From the NCBI RefSeq assembly GCF_021245725.1, contig NZ_JAJGSX010000007.1, positions 186,001 to 250,000 on the forward strand: a stretch of 64,000 bases of DNA. The letters are read 5' to 3'. Made by a program: the position numbers and the translations under genes. Source of the stretch: Pseudonocardia sp. TRM90224 (GTDB lineage: Bacteria > Actinomycetota > Actinomycetes > Mycobacteriales > Pseudonocardiaceae). The notes under the pieces were generated by a model, which was given only the letters and a program-made list of their open reading frames with translations, was not told the DNA's origin and did no database searches. Below, in pieces: positions 1 through 8,542 of this stretch; positions within the stretch are counted from its first letter, which is position 1, and each line of letters begins with the position of its first letter.

Positions 1-419
1 AGGACGTAGGTCTCGACGGCCGGCTTCGCGACCGCGAGTGCGCACAAGGCACCCGCAGCGGCCGTCGGCTTGTTCTCCTGCAGCGGGTGGCAGACCTCGT
101 CCTTGAGGTACCTGAGAAGGGCCGCGCCATCGCCCTCGCGCTCGTGCAGGTTCTTCGTCGCTGCCCGCGACAGGTAGAAGGAGCAGGAGCCCACGCTGCA
201 GTTGACCGTCACCACCCCCCTCGTGACGGAACGGTTGAGGAGGCCGCTGCCGCGGCAGCTCCCGTTGTCGTTGTGACCGAAGACGCACAGGCCTGCGGGG
301 GCGGCCGGGGTTGCGGGTACCGCGGCGTTCGCGACCGCCGGGCCGGTGAGCTGCATCGCGGCGAGCAGTCCCACGATCGCAAGGACGCGGCCGATCAGGT
401 TCGCATTCATTCTTCGCAT
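1..419 (-). CDS. Secreted hypothetical protein, truncated by window edge
   Basis: The frame is open from an ATG at 419 to the left edge, giving about 139 residues without a stop. The N-terminus is a signal peptide: two Arg at residues 2-3, a hydrophobic stretch at about 8-22, and a probable cleavage after VANAA near residue 30. The mature part has six Cys, suggesting disulfides outside the membrane. A purine-rich GGAGATC lies just upstream of the start. Another Met at residue 4 could be used instead. No family was recognised, and the C-terminus is off the window. Confidence 0.6.
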   Translation of the reverse strand, partial: MRRMNANLIGRVLAIVGLLAAMQLTGPAVANAAVPATPAAPAGLCVFGHNDNGSCRGSGLLNRSVTRGVVTVNCSVGSCSFYLSRAATKNLHEREGDGAALLRYLKDEVCHPLQENKPTAAAGALCALAVAKPAVETYV

Positions 420-629
420 GGTTGATCTCCTCGATCGACGGCGATCGTCGATGCGGTCGCAGGTCTGATTCGGTGTCTTGACGACCGCGCGTTGTCGTCG
501 CCCGGAATCATCCGAGGCGGCCGCCGGGCGGTGGAACCCCCGAACTCAGGGGTACCGCCGGTCCGTACCGGTGCACGCCCGATACCATGTGCACAGGTGG
601 ACGGCAACCCTTGAAGTCGGTCGGCGGAA

Positions 630-1460
630 ATGACGGAACCAATGAGCACCGCACAGTGCGGGCCAGTACGCATAAGCGTGCATGAACGCGATCCGATCAT
701 TCTGCTCGAACCGCTTCGCCGCATCACGTTCGGTCGGGATCCGACGGCCGATCTGGTTTTCTCGGGCGACCCCGGCCTGTCGCGTCATGCCGGGGAGATC
801 CGGCACGCTGGCTCCGGCGTGGTGATCGCGAATCTCAGCGCACGGCATTCACTGTTCGTCGCGGAAGCCGGCCGACGCACCAGACTGCACCCGGTGCAGA
901 GCGGCGCGGCGCGGGTCTCGCTGTTCCTCGCCGCCGGCGTCTTCGAGGTCACGGCACAGAACTGGGAGGCGTCGGGCTGCCGCATCGCGATCCACGTTGC
1001 GCCCGCCGATCCCGTCGACGTGGAGCAGGTTCCGGCGCAGGCGCGCACCGAGACCGAACACTCCCTTCGGCTCAACCCGGCCACCAAGGAGTTCGCCACC
1101 GCACTCGTGCTGTGCAGCGCCAAGCTCCGAACCGGAACGGCGGCCTCCGTGCCGACGGTGCCGGAGCTGACCCGCCAGGTACTGGAAGCCACGGGCAGCT
1201 GGCACCTGCTGCGTCGCCTCGATGACGATCCCGCCACCCGAAGCAGGCTGACCGGACGCATCCACGAGCACCTCAAACAGCTGCGCTCGAAGCTCAAGGC
1301 GCGGAAGCTGGCGCCCGAAGGCGCGATGGCACCCGCACTCCTGGCCGACGTGCTCATCGACAACGACATCATCGCGCCGACCCATCTCGGGCTCCTGGAA
1401 GATCCCGACTGGCTCGCCGTGCAGGCCGAACTGTGGTGGTCCGCGCCCGACGACGGATAG
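630..1460 (+). CDS. FHA-domain protein beside Ser/Thr kinase
   Basis: A 276-residue soluble protein. An N-terminal forkhead-associated fold is supported by the phosphothreonine-binding signature: FGRDPTADLV near residue 30, LSRHAGEI near 50 and a later Asn (IANLSARHS). The remaining 150 residues are mostly helical, basic around residues 205-235, and unassigned. FHA domains bind phosphothreonine. With a Ser/Thr kinase gene starting 124 bases downstream on the same strand, it is probably a substrate or reader of that kinase (inference). The start could also be the Met four codons later. Confidence 0.75.
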   Translation: MTEPMSTAQCGPVRISVHERDPIILLEPLRRITFGRDPTADLVFSGDPGLSRHAGEIRHAGSGVVIANLSARHSLFVAEAGRRTRLHPVQSGAARVSLFLAAGVFEVTAQNWEASGCRIAIHVAPADPVDVEQVPAQARTETEHSLRLNPATKEFATALVLCSAKLRTGTAASVPTVPELTRQVLEATGSWHLLRRLDDDPATRSRLTGRIHEHLKQLRSKLKARKLAPEGAMAPALLADVLIDNDIIAPTHLGLLEDPDWLAVQAELWWSAPDDG

Positions 1461-1466
1461 GGGTCA

Positions 1467-1480
1467 GGGTTCCCGAACCC
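1467..1480 (+). terminator. Hairpin after FHA gene, possible weak terminator
   Basis: The inverted repeat GGGTTC-CC-GAACCC lies 6 bases after the FHA stop codon. There is no T-run, as is common for actinobacterial hairpins. It could attenuate transcription into the kinase gene or be chance. Confidence 0.3.
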
Positions 1481-1583
1481 CTGCGTTCAGGGGGATGCCC
1501 GCGCACTGCCGCCGTGTATCGTCGACGCGTCACATCATCGGGCACAATTGATCGTCGCGGCGGAGCACGGGCTGAGGTGTGTC

Positions 1584-3593
1584 GTGAGCACGGAACCGGA
1601 TCCGTCGAGAAACTTCGGACGCTATCGTCTCGATGAGTTGCTCGGCCGCGGCGGAATGGGTGACGTGTACCGGGCGTTCGACACCGAAACAGAACGCGAT
1701 GTGGCCGTCAAACGGTTGCGGCCGGAACTCGCCCAGGAGAAGACGTACCGAGAACGGTTCCAGCGCGAATCCAAGATAGTTTCCAGACTGAATGAGCCGC
1801 ACATCATTCCCGTCCACAACTTCGGGGAGATCAACGGCTGGCTGTACATCGAAATGCGGCTGGTGAAAGGACTCGACCTCGCAGCGCTGCTCGACCAGTT
1901 CGGCCCGCTCCCGGCCGAGCGTGCGGTGAGCATCGTGGTCCAGATTGCGGACGCGCTGGCTGCCGCTCACGGTGAAGGTCTCGTCCACCGCGACGTCAAG
2001 CCGTCGAACATCCTCGTCGCCGGCAGCAGTCACGGCGGCGACGGCTTCGTCTACCTGACCGACTTCGGGATCGCCCGAAGCACGACGTCCACGTCCTTGA
2101 CGATGACCGGGGCAGCGATCGGCACCTTGCACTACATGGCACCCGAACGCTTCGCAGGCCGAGGGGACGATCCGTCGGCCGACGTGTACGCGCTCGGATG
2201 TGTGCTCTACGAAGCGCTGACCGCGAGGAAGCCGTTCGCCGCGGAGGATCCGGCAGCACAGATGTTCGCGCACACCAGAACGCCACCGCCCGCCCCGTCG
2301 CACCGGATGCCGAACCTGCCCGCCGCGCTGGACGACGTCGTTGCCAGGGCCATGGCGAAGGACCCGCGACAGCGTCACCCCACCGCGATCGAGTTCGCCA
2401 CCGCCGCGCGCGCCGCCCTCGTTGCCGGTCCGGCGGCGCCGGTAGCGGCGCAAACGGTGACCGCGGCATCGTTCGCGATCGGGGCGAGCATCTCGGTCCG
2501 ATCCGCTGTCGGGGATGCACCGAACGGGGCGGCAGCGTCCCGATGGTCGCGCCGGGGCCCGCGGAAGTGGATCACCGGAACGGTCGCCGTCAGTGCAGGC
2601 GCAGCCATGGCGCTCGCGTTGTGGGGCGCTACCGCGCAGTGGACCCCGAGGGTCACCGCCGCCCCGGAAAACCCCGCCGTCGTCGCCGCCGGCGTCCCGC
2701 GGAACACGGTGATCGCGACCGTAGGTGTCGGCGCCTACCCGATCGGGGTCGCGGCTTCCGCCGGCGTGCCGAAGGTGTACATCGCCAACTCCGACTCCGC
2801 GGCCGTGTCGGTCTTCGACACCGCCGCTGGCACCGTGACCTCGACGGTGAAGGTCGGCGGAAGCCCGTTCGACGTGGCTCTCGCACCGGACGGGAGCCGC
2901 GCCTACGTGACGAACATCAGCGACAACTCGATCTCGGTGATCGACACCGCAGACGACTCCGTCGTGGCGACGGTCCCCGTCGGTGCGTCACCGCGGGGAC
3001 TCGCCGCGAACCCACGCGGTACCGACGTCTATTTCACCACCGTCGGTTCGAACACGTTGTCCGTGCTCGACACCACCACCAGGACCGTCACGTCATCGAT
3101 TCCGGTGGGGAACTTCCCGATCAGCGTCGCCCTGGACGAGGCGGGGGCCCGCGCCTACGTCTCGAACATCCAGAGCAACACGGTGTCCGTGATCGACACC
3201 GCAGCCGGCATGGCCGTCGCCACGGTGCAGGTCGGGACGTCGCCGAGCGACGCGGTGGTCAGCCCCGACGGGAAGCGGGTGTACGTCGCCAACAACGCCG
3301 CGAGCTCGCTCTCGATCATCGACACGCGGACCGACACCGTGATCGCCACGGTCCCGCTGGTGGCCGACCCCGACCGCCTCGCTGTCACACCGGACGGCCG
3401 CCGCGTCTACGCACTCAGCCCGGGGACGGAATCGACGGTCTCGATGATCGATACGTCGAGCCTGTCGGTGGCATCGACCTTCAGGGTCGGCCCGCATTCT
3501 GCCGACATCACGATCTCGGCCGACGGGACGCGCGCCTACGTCACCGACAACGCTGCCAACACCGTCTCGGTGGTCGACATCACCGCGGGCTGA
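1584..3593 (+). CDS. Ser/Thr protein kinase with extracytoplasmic YVTN beta-propeller
   Basis: The kinase domain (about residues 12-275) has all landmarks: a glycine-rich loop LGRGGMGDVY, the VAVK lysine, HRDVKPSN catalytic loop, DFGIA magnesium motif and an APE-type motif. One membrane segment follows at about 328-352. The rest, to residue 669, is a run of repeats of about 40 residues ending in forms like PDGSRAYVTN, typical of seven-bladed YVTN propellers outside the cell. This is the PknD-like plan: an external sensor controls a cytoplasmic kinase. The GTG start was chosen because it gives a compact N-terminus before the kinase fold, with GAGG about 7 bases upstream. A TTG at 1548 is the alternative. 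Confidence 0.9.
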   Translation: MSTEPDPSRNFGRYRLDELLGRGGMGDVYRAFDTETERDVAVKRLRPELAQEKTYRERFQRESKIVSRLNEPHIIPVHNFGEINGWLYIEMRLVKGLDLAALLDQFGPLPAERAVSIVVQIADALAAAHGEGLVHRDVKPSNILVAGSSHGGDGFVYLTDFGIARSTTSTSLTMTGAAIGTLHYMAPERFAGRGDDPSADVYALGCVLYEALTARKPFAAEDPAAQMFAHTRTPPPAPSHRMPNLPAALDDVVARAMAKDPRQRHPTAIEFATAARAALVAGPAAPVAAQTVTAASFAIGASISVRSAVGDAPNGAAASRWSRRGPRKWITGTVAVSAGAAMALALWGATAQWTPRVTAAPENPAVVAAGVPRNTVIATVGVGAYPIGVAASAGVPKVYIANSDSAAVSVFDTAAGTVTSTVKVGGSPFDVALAPDGSRAYVTNISDNSISVIDTADDSVVATVPVGASPRGLAANPRGTDVYFTTVGSNTLSVLDTTTRTVTSSIPVGNFPISVALDEAGARAYVSNIQSNTVSVIDTAAGMAVATVQVGTSPSDAVVSPDGKRVYVANNAASSLSIIDTRTDTVIATVPLVADPDRLAVTPDGRRVYALSPGTESTVSMIDTSSLSVASTFRVGPHSADITISADGTRAYVTDNAANTVSVVDITAG

Positions 3594-3656
3594 CGTGTAG
3601 GGCTTGACACTCCGGCAGGCAGCGTCTTCGGCGTGCTCGTCCGGAAGGCGGCGCGC

Positions 3657-5126
3657 CTACAACGCCTCAGTCGTGACCGTCCCGTCCACCCTGCGCGGCA
3701 GGCCGAGCGGGTTGCCGTCGAGCAACGCCTCCGGCAGCAGCGCCTGCGGGGTGTCCTGGTAGCAGATCGGGCGCTGGAACCGGCGCACCGCCGTCACGCC
3801 GACGCTCGTGTGCACCGAAGCCGTCGTGGCCGGGTACGGGCCGCCGTGGTGCTGCGCCCAGGACACCGCAACCCCGGTCGGCCAGCCGTTGTAGACCACC
3901 CGGCCGGCACGTTCCCGCAGCCGCGAGACCAGCGGCGCGAGCGAAGCGGCGTCGGAGTCCTCGGCGTGGACGGTCGCGGTGAGGTTGCCGCTGAACGCCG
4001 CCGCCGCGGCGAGCAGCTCGTCCTGCCCGGTGTACTCGACGACGATCGAGGTGGGGCCGAAGCATTCGCGCAGCAGCGCGTCGGGGTCGGCGAGCAGCTC
4101 CTTCGCCGACGTCGCCAGCAGCGTGGCGGCCACCCCGGCGTCGCGGTCGCCGCCGTCGACGAGCGTGCGCACCGCGCCGAGACCGGTGAGGCGGGCGCGC
4201 TCGTGCTCGTGGCCCTCCTGGATACGGTCGTTCAGCATCGCGGTCGGGACCGTGCCGCCGACGGCGCCGACGAGCCGCTCCTCCAGCCCGTGCCCTTCAG
4301 GGAGGAACAGCAGGCCCGGCTTCGTGCAGAACTGGCCCGTGCCGAGGGTGAACGAGCCGACGTACCCGTCGGCGATCGCCTCACCGCGCGCCGCGAGTGC
4401 CGCCGGCGTGACGAACACGGGGTTGAGGCTGCCCAGCTCGCCGTAGAACGGGATCGGCACCTCGCGCGACGACGCGATGTCGAGCAGCGCGCGCCCACCG
4501 CGTTCCGAGCCGGTGAACGACGCCGCGGTGATCCGCGGGTCGGTGAGCGCCGCCGTGCCGACCTCCATGCCGTGCACGACGGCGAGCGTGCCGTCGGGCG
4601 CACCGGCCGCGCGGAGCGCCTCGATGAGCACCTCGCCGGTGCGTCGGGACGTCTCGGGGTGCCCGGGGTGGGCCTTGACCACGACGGGAGCGCCGGCGGC
4701 GAGCGCGGAGGCGGTGTCGCCACCGGGCACGCTGAAGGCGAAGGGGAAGTTGCTGGCCGCGAACACCAGCACGGGGCCGACCGGCACCAGCATCCGGCGC
4801 AGGTCGGGCCGCGGCACCGGCTTGGCGTCCTTGTCGGCGCTGTCGATGATCACCTCGAGGATCGAGCCCTCCTCGAGCGCGGCGGCGAACATGCGCATCT
4901 GCCCGCTGGAGCGGGCCACCTCGCCGGTGAGGCGCGGCTGGGGCAGCTTCGACTCCGCCATCGCCAAGGGGACGAGCTCGTCGACCGCGGCGTCGAGCGC
5001 GTCGGCGGCGGCGCGCAGCAACGCGGCCCGCTCCGCCGGGCGCATCGCGGCCAGCGGTTCGGCGGCGGCCGCGGCAGCGGCGAGTACGGCGTCGAGCTCG
5101 GAGGAGGTGGTGTCGCTGACGGTCAC
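3657..5126 (-). CDS. Alpha-ketoglutaric semialdehyde dehydrogenase-like ALDH
   Basis: A 489-residue NAD(P)-dependent aldehyde dehydrogenase. Visible are the cofactor motif FTGS (204-207), catalytic Glu230 in ELGSLNP and nucleophile Cys267 in [10 protein letters not shown]. The divergent ELG/GQFC motifs resemble the 2,5-dioxovalerate (alpha-ketoglutaric semialdehyde) dehydrogenase branch. Its GTG start overlaps the stop of the upstream FAH-family gene by four bases (GTGA), so the two are translated together. The likely role is the last step of a non-phosphorylating pentose or sugar-acid oxidation, giving 2-oxoglutarate. The exact substrate is inference. Confidence 0.8.
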   Translation of the reverse strand: MTVSDTTSSELDAVLAAAAAAAEPLAAMRPAERAALLRAAADALDAAVDELVPLAMAESKLPQPRLTGEVARSSGQMRMFAAALEEGSILEVIIDSADKDAKPVPRPDLRRMLVPVGPVLVFAASNFPFAFSVPGGDTASALAAGAPVVVKAHPGHPETSRRTGEVLIEALRAAGAPDGTLAVVHGMEVGTAALTDPRITAASFTGSERGGRALLDIASSREVPIPFYGELGSLNPVFVTPAALAARGEAIADGYVGSFTLGTGQFCTKPGLLFLPEGHGLEERLVGAVGGTVPTAMLNDRIQEGHEHERARLTGLGAVRTLVDGGDRDAGVAATLLATSAKELLADPDALLRECFGPTSIVVEYTGQDELLAAAAAFSGNLTATVHAEDSDAASLAPLVSRLRERAGRVVYNGWPTGVAVSWAQHHGGPYPATTASVHTSVGVTAVRRFQRPICYQDTPQALLPEALLDGNPLGLPRRVDGTVTTEAL

Positions 5127-6022
5127 TGCTGAACCTTCCGTGCAGAGGGGTGGTCGAGCGCGTCGACGAGCCAGCTCATCGCGTCCCGGCCGCGGACGAC
5201 GGGGTTGGACAGGGTGCCGACCTGCGCGATCGTGATCTCGACGGTGTCGCCTTCGTCGAGGGAGAACGACAGCTCGGGGACGATGCCGGTGCCGGTGGCC
5301 AGCAGCGCGCCGTCGGGGAAGTCGAGGCCGGCGAAGAGCGCGCCGACGAGGTCGGTGAGGCTGCGGTGCAGGCGCGACGTGCTGGTCTCGCCTTCGAAGG
5401 CGACCTCCCCGCCGCGCAGCACCTTCGCGGTGATCGCGAGGTCGGCGGGGTCGACCTCCCACGCCGGGCGGATCCCGCTCGCCAGCGCGCAGCTGCCGTT
5501 GTAGATCTTCGCCTGGGGCAGGTAGAGGGGGTTCTCGCCCTCGATCGAGCGCGAACTCATGTCGTTGCAGATCGTGTAGCCGACGATCTCCCCGAACTGG
5601 TTCGCGACCAGCGTGAGCTCGGGCTCCGGCACGTCGAGGGTGGAGTCGGCGCGGATCGCGATCGGCTCCCCGTCGGTCACCACCCGCCACGGCACCGCCT
5701 TCAGGAACAGCTCCGGCCGCTCGGCGTCGTAGACCTTCTCGTAGACCGAGGCCTCCGCGCTCTCCTCGACCCGCCCGCTGCGCGACCGCTCGTACGTGAC
5801 GCCGGCGGCCCACACCTCGGTCCGGCCGTCGAGCGGCGGCAGGAGGCGCACGTCCGCGACGTCCACGGTGGGGCCGGACGGCACCAGCTGGTCGCGCAAG
5901 CCGGCCAGCGGCAACCGCAGCAACTCCGCGACGCTCCCGAACGGCAGCGGCGCGACGGTCCCACCCTCCCGCAGCCCGACCGCGACCTGCCCGCCGTCCC
6001 CGACGTACCGCACGATCTCCAC
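5123..6022 (-). CDS. FAH-family 2-keto-3-deoxy sugar acid dehydratase-like
   Basis: 299 residues with a C-terminal fumarylacetoacetate hydrolase fold. Probable metal ligands sit in VPEPEL (Glu133, Glu135) and in ICNDMSSR (Asp154), with Lys172 in the QAKIYNGSC strand. Members of this family next to a semialdehyde dehydrogenase are typically 2-keto-3-deoxy-D-arabinonate (or L-) dehydratases, yielding 2-oxoglutarate semialdehyde for the next enzyme. It is first in a two-gene operon, and no sugar dehydrogenase or regulator is adjacent. Other FAH activities such as acylpyruvase cannot be excluded. Confidence 0.75.
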   Translation of the reverse strand: MEIVRYVGDGGQVAVGLREGGTVAPLPFGSVAELLRLPLAGLRDQLVPSGPTVDVADVRLLPPLDGRTEVWAAGVTYERSRSGRVEESAEASVYEKVYDAERPELFLKAVPWRVVTDGEPIAIRADSTLDVPEPELTLVANQFGEIVGYTICNDMSSRSIEGENPLYLPQAKIYNGSCALASGIRPAWEVDPADLAITAKVLRGGEVAFEGETSTSRLHRSLTDLVGALFAGLDFPDGALLATGTGIVPELSFSLDEGDTVEITIAQVGTLSNPVVRGRDAMSWLVDALDHPSARKVQQ

Positions 6023-6115
6023 ACGCGCCCCCGTTCCTCGTCTGATGACCCGAACCGTAGGGCTGCCCGGGTGCGCCGATCAACAAACGTGAGCGGGGAC
6101 GCCAGCCCGAGCACG

Positions 6116-6184
6116 AACTTCCCCACCGTTTTGGGTGGATGCGCGCCTGCGGAGCGCGCAAGTGCCCAAAACGATGGGGAAGTT
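6116..6184. repeat. Palindrome family A, copy R1 (subtype beta)
   Basis: 69 bp. The outer arms are AACTTCCCCACCGTTTTG and CAAAACGATGGGGAAGTT. The inner stem is GCGCGC-type with GGGTGGATG on the left, which defines subtype beta. It lies upstream of the FAH-family gene, 16 bases from R2. Confidence 0.9.
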
Positions 6185-6200
6185 GGCCGCGGCACCCCCG

Positions 6201-6270
6201 AACTTGCCCACCGTTTTGCCAACCTGCACGCCTCCGCGGGTATGTAGGTAGGCAAAACGGTGGGGAAGTT
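6201..6270. repeat. Palindrome family A, copy R2 (subtype alpha)
   Basis: 70 bp with the same outer arms as R1, but the inner stem is of the CCAACCTGCAC type (subtype alpha, degenerate on the right). Its right edge touches the rtcB stop codon at 6271-6273. Confidence 0.9.
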
Positions 6271-7452
6271 TCAGTCGCCCTTGACGTTCAGGATCTGGCG
6301 CAGCGTGTGGTCGATGGTGACGAGGTCCTTCGCGTCCTCCATCACCTGGTCGATGTCCTTGTACGCCGCCGGGATCTCGTCGAGGAACGCGTCGGCGTTC
6401 TCGGCGCGCCACTCGATGCCCTGCATCGCCTCGGCGAGCTGCTCGACGGTGAACCGGTCGCGGGCCGCGCGGCGGGAGAAGTTCCGCCCGGCGCCGTGCG
6501 GGGCCGAGTTGAACGACGCCGGGTTGCCCAGGCCCGTCACGACGTAGGACCGCGTGCCCATCGAGCCGGGGATCAGGCCGCGGCGCCCGGCCGACGCGTC
6601 GATGGCGCCCTTGCGGGTGAGCCAGACCGTCTTCCCGCCGTGCTCCTCCTGCTCGGTGTAGTTGTGGTGGCACTGGACGTCGTCGGTGCGCTGGATGTTC
6701 GTGCCGGCCCACTCGGCGAGGCACCCCACGATCCTGTCGAGCATCTCGGCGCGGTTGAGCAGCGCGAACCGCTGCGCCCACCGGAGCTCCCTGATGTAGC
6801 GCCAGAACTCGTCGGTGCCTTCCACGAGGTATGCCAGATCGCGGTGCGGGAGCGTGATCCACCATTTCTCGCACAGCTGCTGCGCCACTTTCACGTGGTG
6901 CTGCGCGATGCGGTTGCCAACTCCTCGCGAGCCGGAGTGCAAAAACACCCAAACCCGTCCGTCTTCATCGACGCACAGCTCGATGAAATGGTTTCCCGAG
7001 CCGAGCGTGCCCAGCTGGAGACGCCAGTTGCCGGCATACGAGGCCGGGTCGAACCCAGCCTTCTCCGCCGCCGCCTCGAGCTCTGCGACCTTCGGCTCCG
7101 CGGTCGGTGCGACCTTCGTCGTGTACCCGCCCTTCGACACCGGGACAGCCGCCTCGATCGCCGTGCGCAGCGCGGCGAGACCCCGCGGGTTGCCCTGGAC
7201 GTCGTCGATCCCCAGCTGGGTGCGCACCGCGGCCATGCCACATCCGATGTCGACGCCGACGGACGCCGGCATCACGGTGCGGATCGTCGGGATGACGCTG
7301 CCGACGGTGGATCCCATGCCGAGGTGGGCGTCGGGCATCAGGGCGACGTGTGGCCGGACGAAGGGCATGGTGGCGGTCTGGACGGCCTGTTCCCTGGTTG
7401 CGTCCTCCAGTACGGAAGCCCAGTTCAGCAGGCCCTTTGCGATCTGCTGCAT
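6271..7452 (-). CDS. rtcB: RtcB-family RNA ligase
   Basis: 393 residues of the RtcB 3'-phosphate RNA ligase family, which seals 2',3'-cyclic phosphate or 3'-phosphate ends to 5'-OH using GTP and manganese. Metal and guanylylation motifs are visible: MPDAHLGMG (39-47), VDIGCGM (Cys71), GSGNHF (151-156), HSGSRGVG (172-179) and the guanylylated His319 in SAPHGAGR. The gene stands alone, with a family A palindrome directly after its stop. No RNA 3'-cyclase (rtcA) or archease gene is nearby, so its RNA-repair target is unknown. Confidence 0.93.
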   Translation of the reverse strand: MQQIAKGLLNWASVLEDATREQAVQTATMPFVRPHVALMPDAHLGMGSTVGSVIPTIRTVMPASVGVDIGCGMAAVRTQLGIDDVQGNPRGLAALRTAIEAAVPVSKGGYTTKVAPTAEPKVAELEAAAEKAGFDPASYAGNWRLQLGTLGSGNHFIELCVDEDGRVWVFLHSGSRGVGNRIAQHHVKVAQQLCEKWWITLPHRDLAYLVEGTDEFWRYIRELRWAQRFALLNRAEMLDRIVGCLAEWAGTNIQRTDDVQCHHNYTEQEEHGGKTVWLTRKGAIDASAGRRGLIPGSMGTRSYVVTGLGNPASFNSAPHGAGRNFSRRAARDRFTVEQLAEAMQGIEWRAENADAFLDEIPAAYKDIDQVMEDAKDLVTIDHTLRQILNVKGD

Positions 7453-7492
7453 AGCGCATTCCTACCAGTGCCGCCACGTTCGCCGCGATGCA

Positions 7493-8434
7493 TTAGCGAT
7501 TGCTCACCATCTCTTCCATACCGTCGAGCACGCGCTGCAACCCGAACTCGAAAAGGCGGTCGAGATCGAGATCGTAGTTGCCCATCCCGCTCACCTCACG
7601 AAACGTCGGGAAGGGCCCGTTGGTCAGCAACTCGATGAGCGGCTGGTCGACGTCGGCCCATTCGTCCCCGGTCAGCCCGGTGTCCTCGGTGGCCTCCAGC
7701 TCCGGCGCGAGCCCGATGGCCACACCACGGACGAAGATGCAGACGGTCATGTGGATGTCGAGCAGGTCCTGCTGGCCCAGCCCGAGCGGGACGAGCCCGG
7801 TGAGGTTCCACTCCGCGATGCGGAACAGGTTGACCAGCGGCTGAGGCCGGGTCAACGAGATCACCTGCGCGAGCCAGGGATGGCGCCGGTAGCTCGCCCA
7901 CTGCAGCCTCGCCGAGGCCGCGAGCGTCTCTCGCCAGCCCGTCGGTGCCACGGCGGGGTAGGGCTCCTCGCCGAACGTGGCATCGATCATCAGCAGCACC
8001 AGCTCGTCCTTGCTGCGGACGTGCCGGTAGAGCGACATCGTCGGCACCTCGAGCCGGCCGGCGATGCCCCGCATCGAGAGCGCGGCGATGCCGTCGCGAT
8101 CGGCGGTCTCGACGGCGCAGCGGACGATCCGGTCCACGGTGAGCGCCCCGCCTGGTCTCGCGCCGGGCCGCGCGGGGCGCCGCGCGGCCCGCTGCGGTGT
8201 CTGCTGGTGGAGCCGCCGGGCCGCGACGACCGTCCCGACCCGTGGCACGGCGTCCACCAGCCCCTCGTTGCCGAGCACGGCGAGCGCCTTGGTCGCGGTG
8301 GCGAGCGCGACGCCCCAGTCGCGCATGATCGCGCGGGTCGACGGCACGCGGTCGCCCGGCCGCAGCCGGCCGGTGGCGATGCGCTCGCGCAGCTCGCCGG
8401 CGATGCGCAAGTAGGGCGGATCGGCGTCGGACAC
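7493..8434 (-). CDS. GntR-TetR hybrid transcriptional regulator
   Basis: 313 residues with two DNA-binding heads. Residues 1-75 are a GntR winged helix (YLRIAGELRERIATG, PGDRVPSTRAIMRDWGV). After a linker rich in Arg, Pro and Ala, residues from about 105 form a TetR helix-turn-helix (AALSMRGIAGRLEVPTMSLYRHV) followed by the TetR ligand domain. It is divergent from the FAD monooxygenase at 8543 and presumably controls it through the CTGTACTAG/CTAGTACAG sites between them. The GTG start was chosen at the onset of the GntR fold, because the long upstream open frame is antisense to the monooxygenase gene. Confidence 0.85.
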   Translation of the reverse strand: MSDADPPYLRIAGELRERIATGRLRPGDRVPSTRAIMRDWGVALATATKALAVLGNEGLVDAVPRVGTVVAARRLHQQTPQRAARRPARPGARPGGALTVDRIVRCAVETADRDGIAALSMRGIAGRLEVPTMSLYRHVRSKDELVLLMIDATFGEEPYPAVAPTGWRETLAASARLQWASYRRHPWLAQVISLTRPQPLVNLFRIAEWNLTGLVPLGLGQQDLLDIHMTVCIFVRGVAIGLAPELEATEDTGLTGDEWADVDQPLIELLTNGPFPTFREVSGMGNYDLDLDRLFEFGLQRVLDGMEEMVSNR

Positions 8435-8454
8435 GAGCGCACAGTAGCGCACTC

Positions 8455-8489
8455 CTGTACTAGGACAAGCCAGATCTGAGCTAGTACAG
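8455..8489. promoter_or_regulatory. Probable operator of the GntR-TetR regulator
   Basis: A perfect 9-base inverted repeat, CTGTACTAG (8455-8463) and CTAGTACAG (8481-8489), sits between the divergent regulator and monooxygenase starts. GTAC-centred half-sites fit GntR-family binding. The assignment rests on position and symmetry only. Confidence 0.6.
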
Positions 8490-8542
8490 AACCTACACTG
8501 ACCTGCTTGTATCTTTGCTTCAATCAGATTTACGGTGTACCC

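Noticed and set aside
541..1495. Shared TCAGGGG motif upstream of the FHA and kinase genes
   Set aside because: The spacing to the candidate -10 boxes differs (about 30 and 23 bases), so a common promoter element is not supported.
3657..6161. 834-residue open frame on the minus strand
   Set aside because: Its first 345 residues are a frame-shifted shadow of the FAH-family gene; only the part from 5126 is the aldehyde dehydrogenase.
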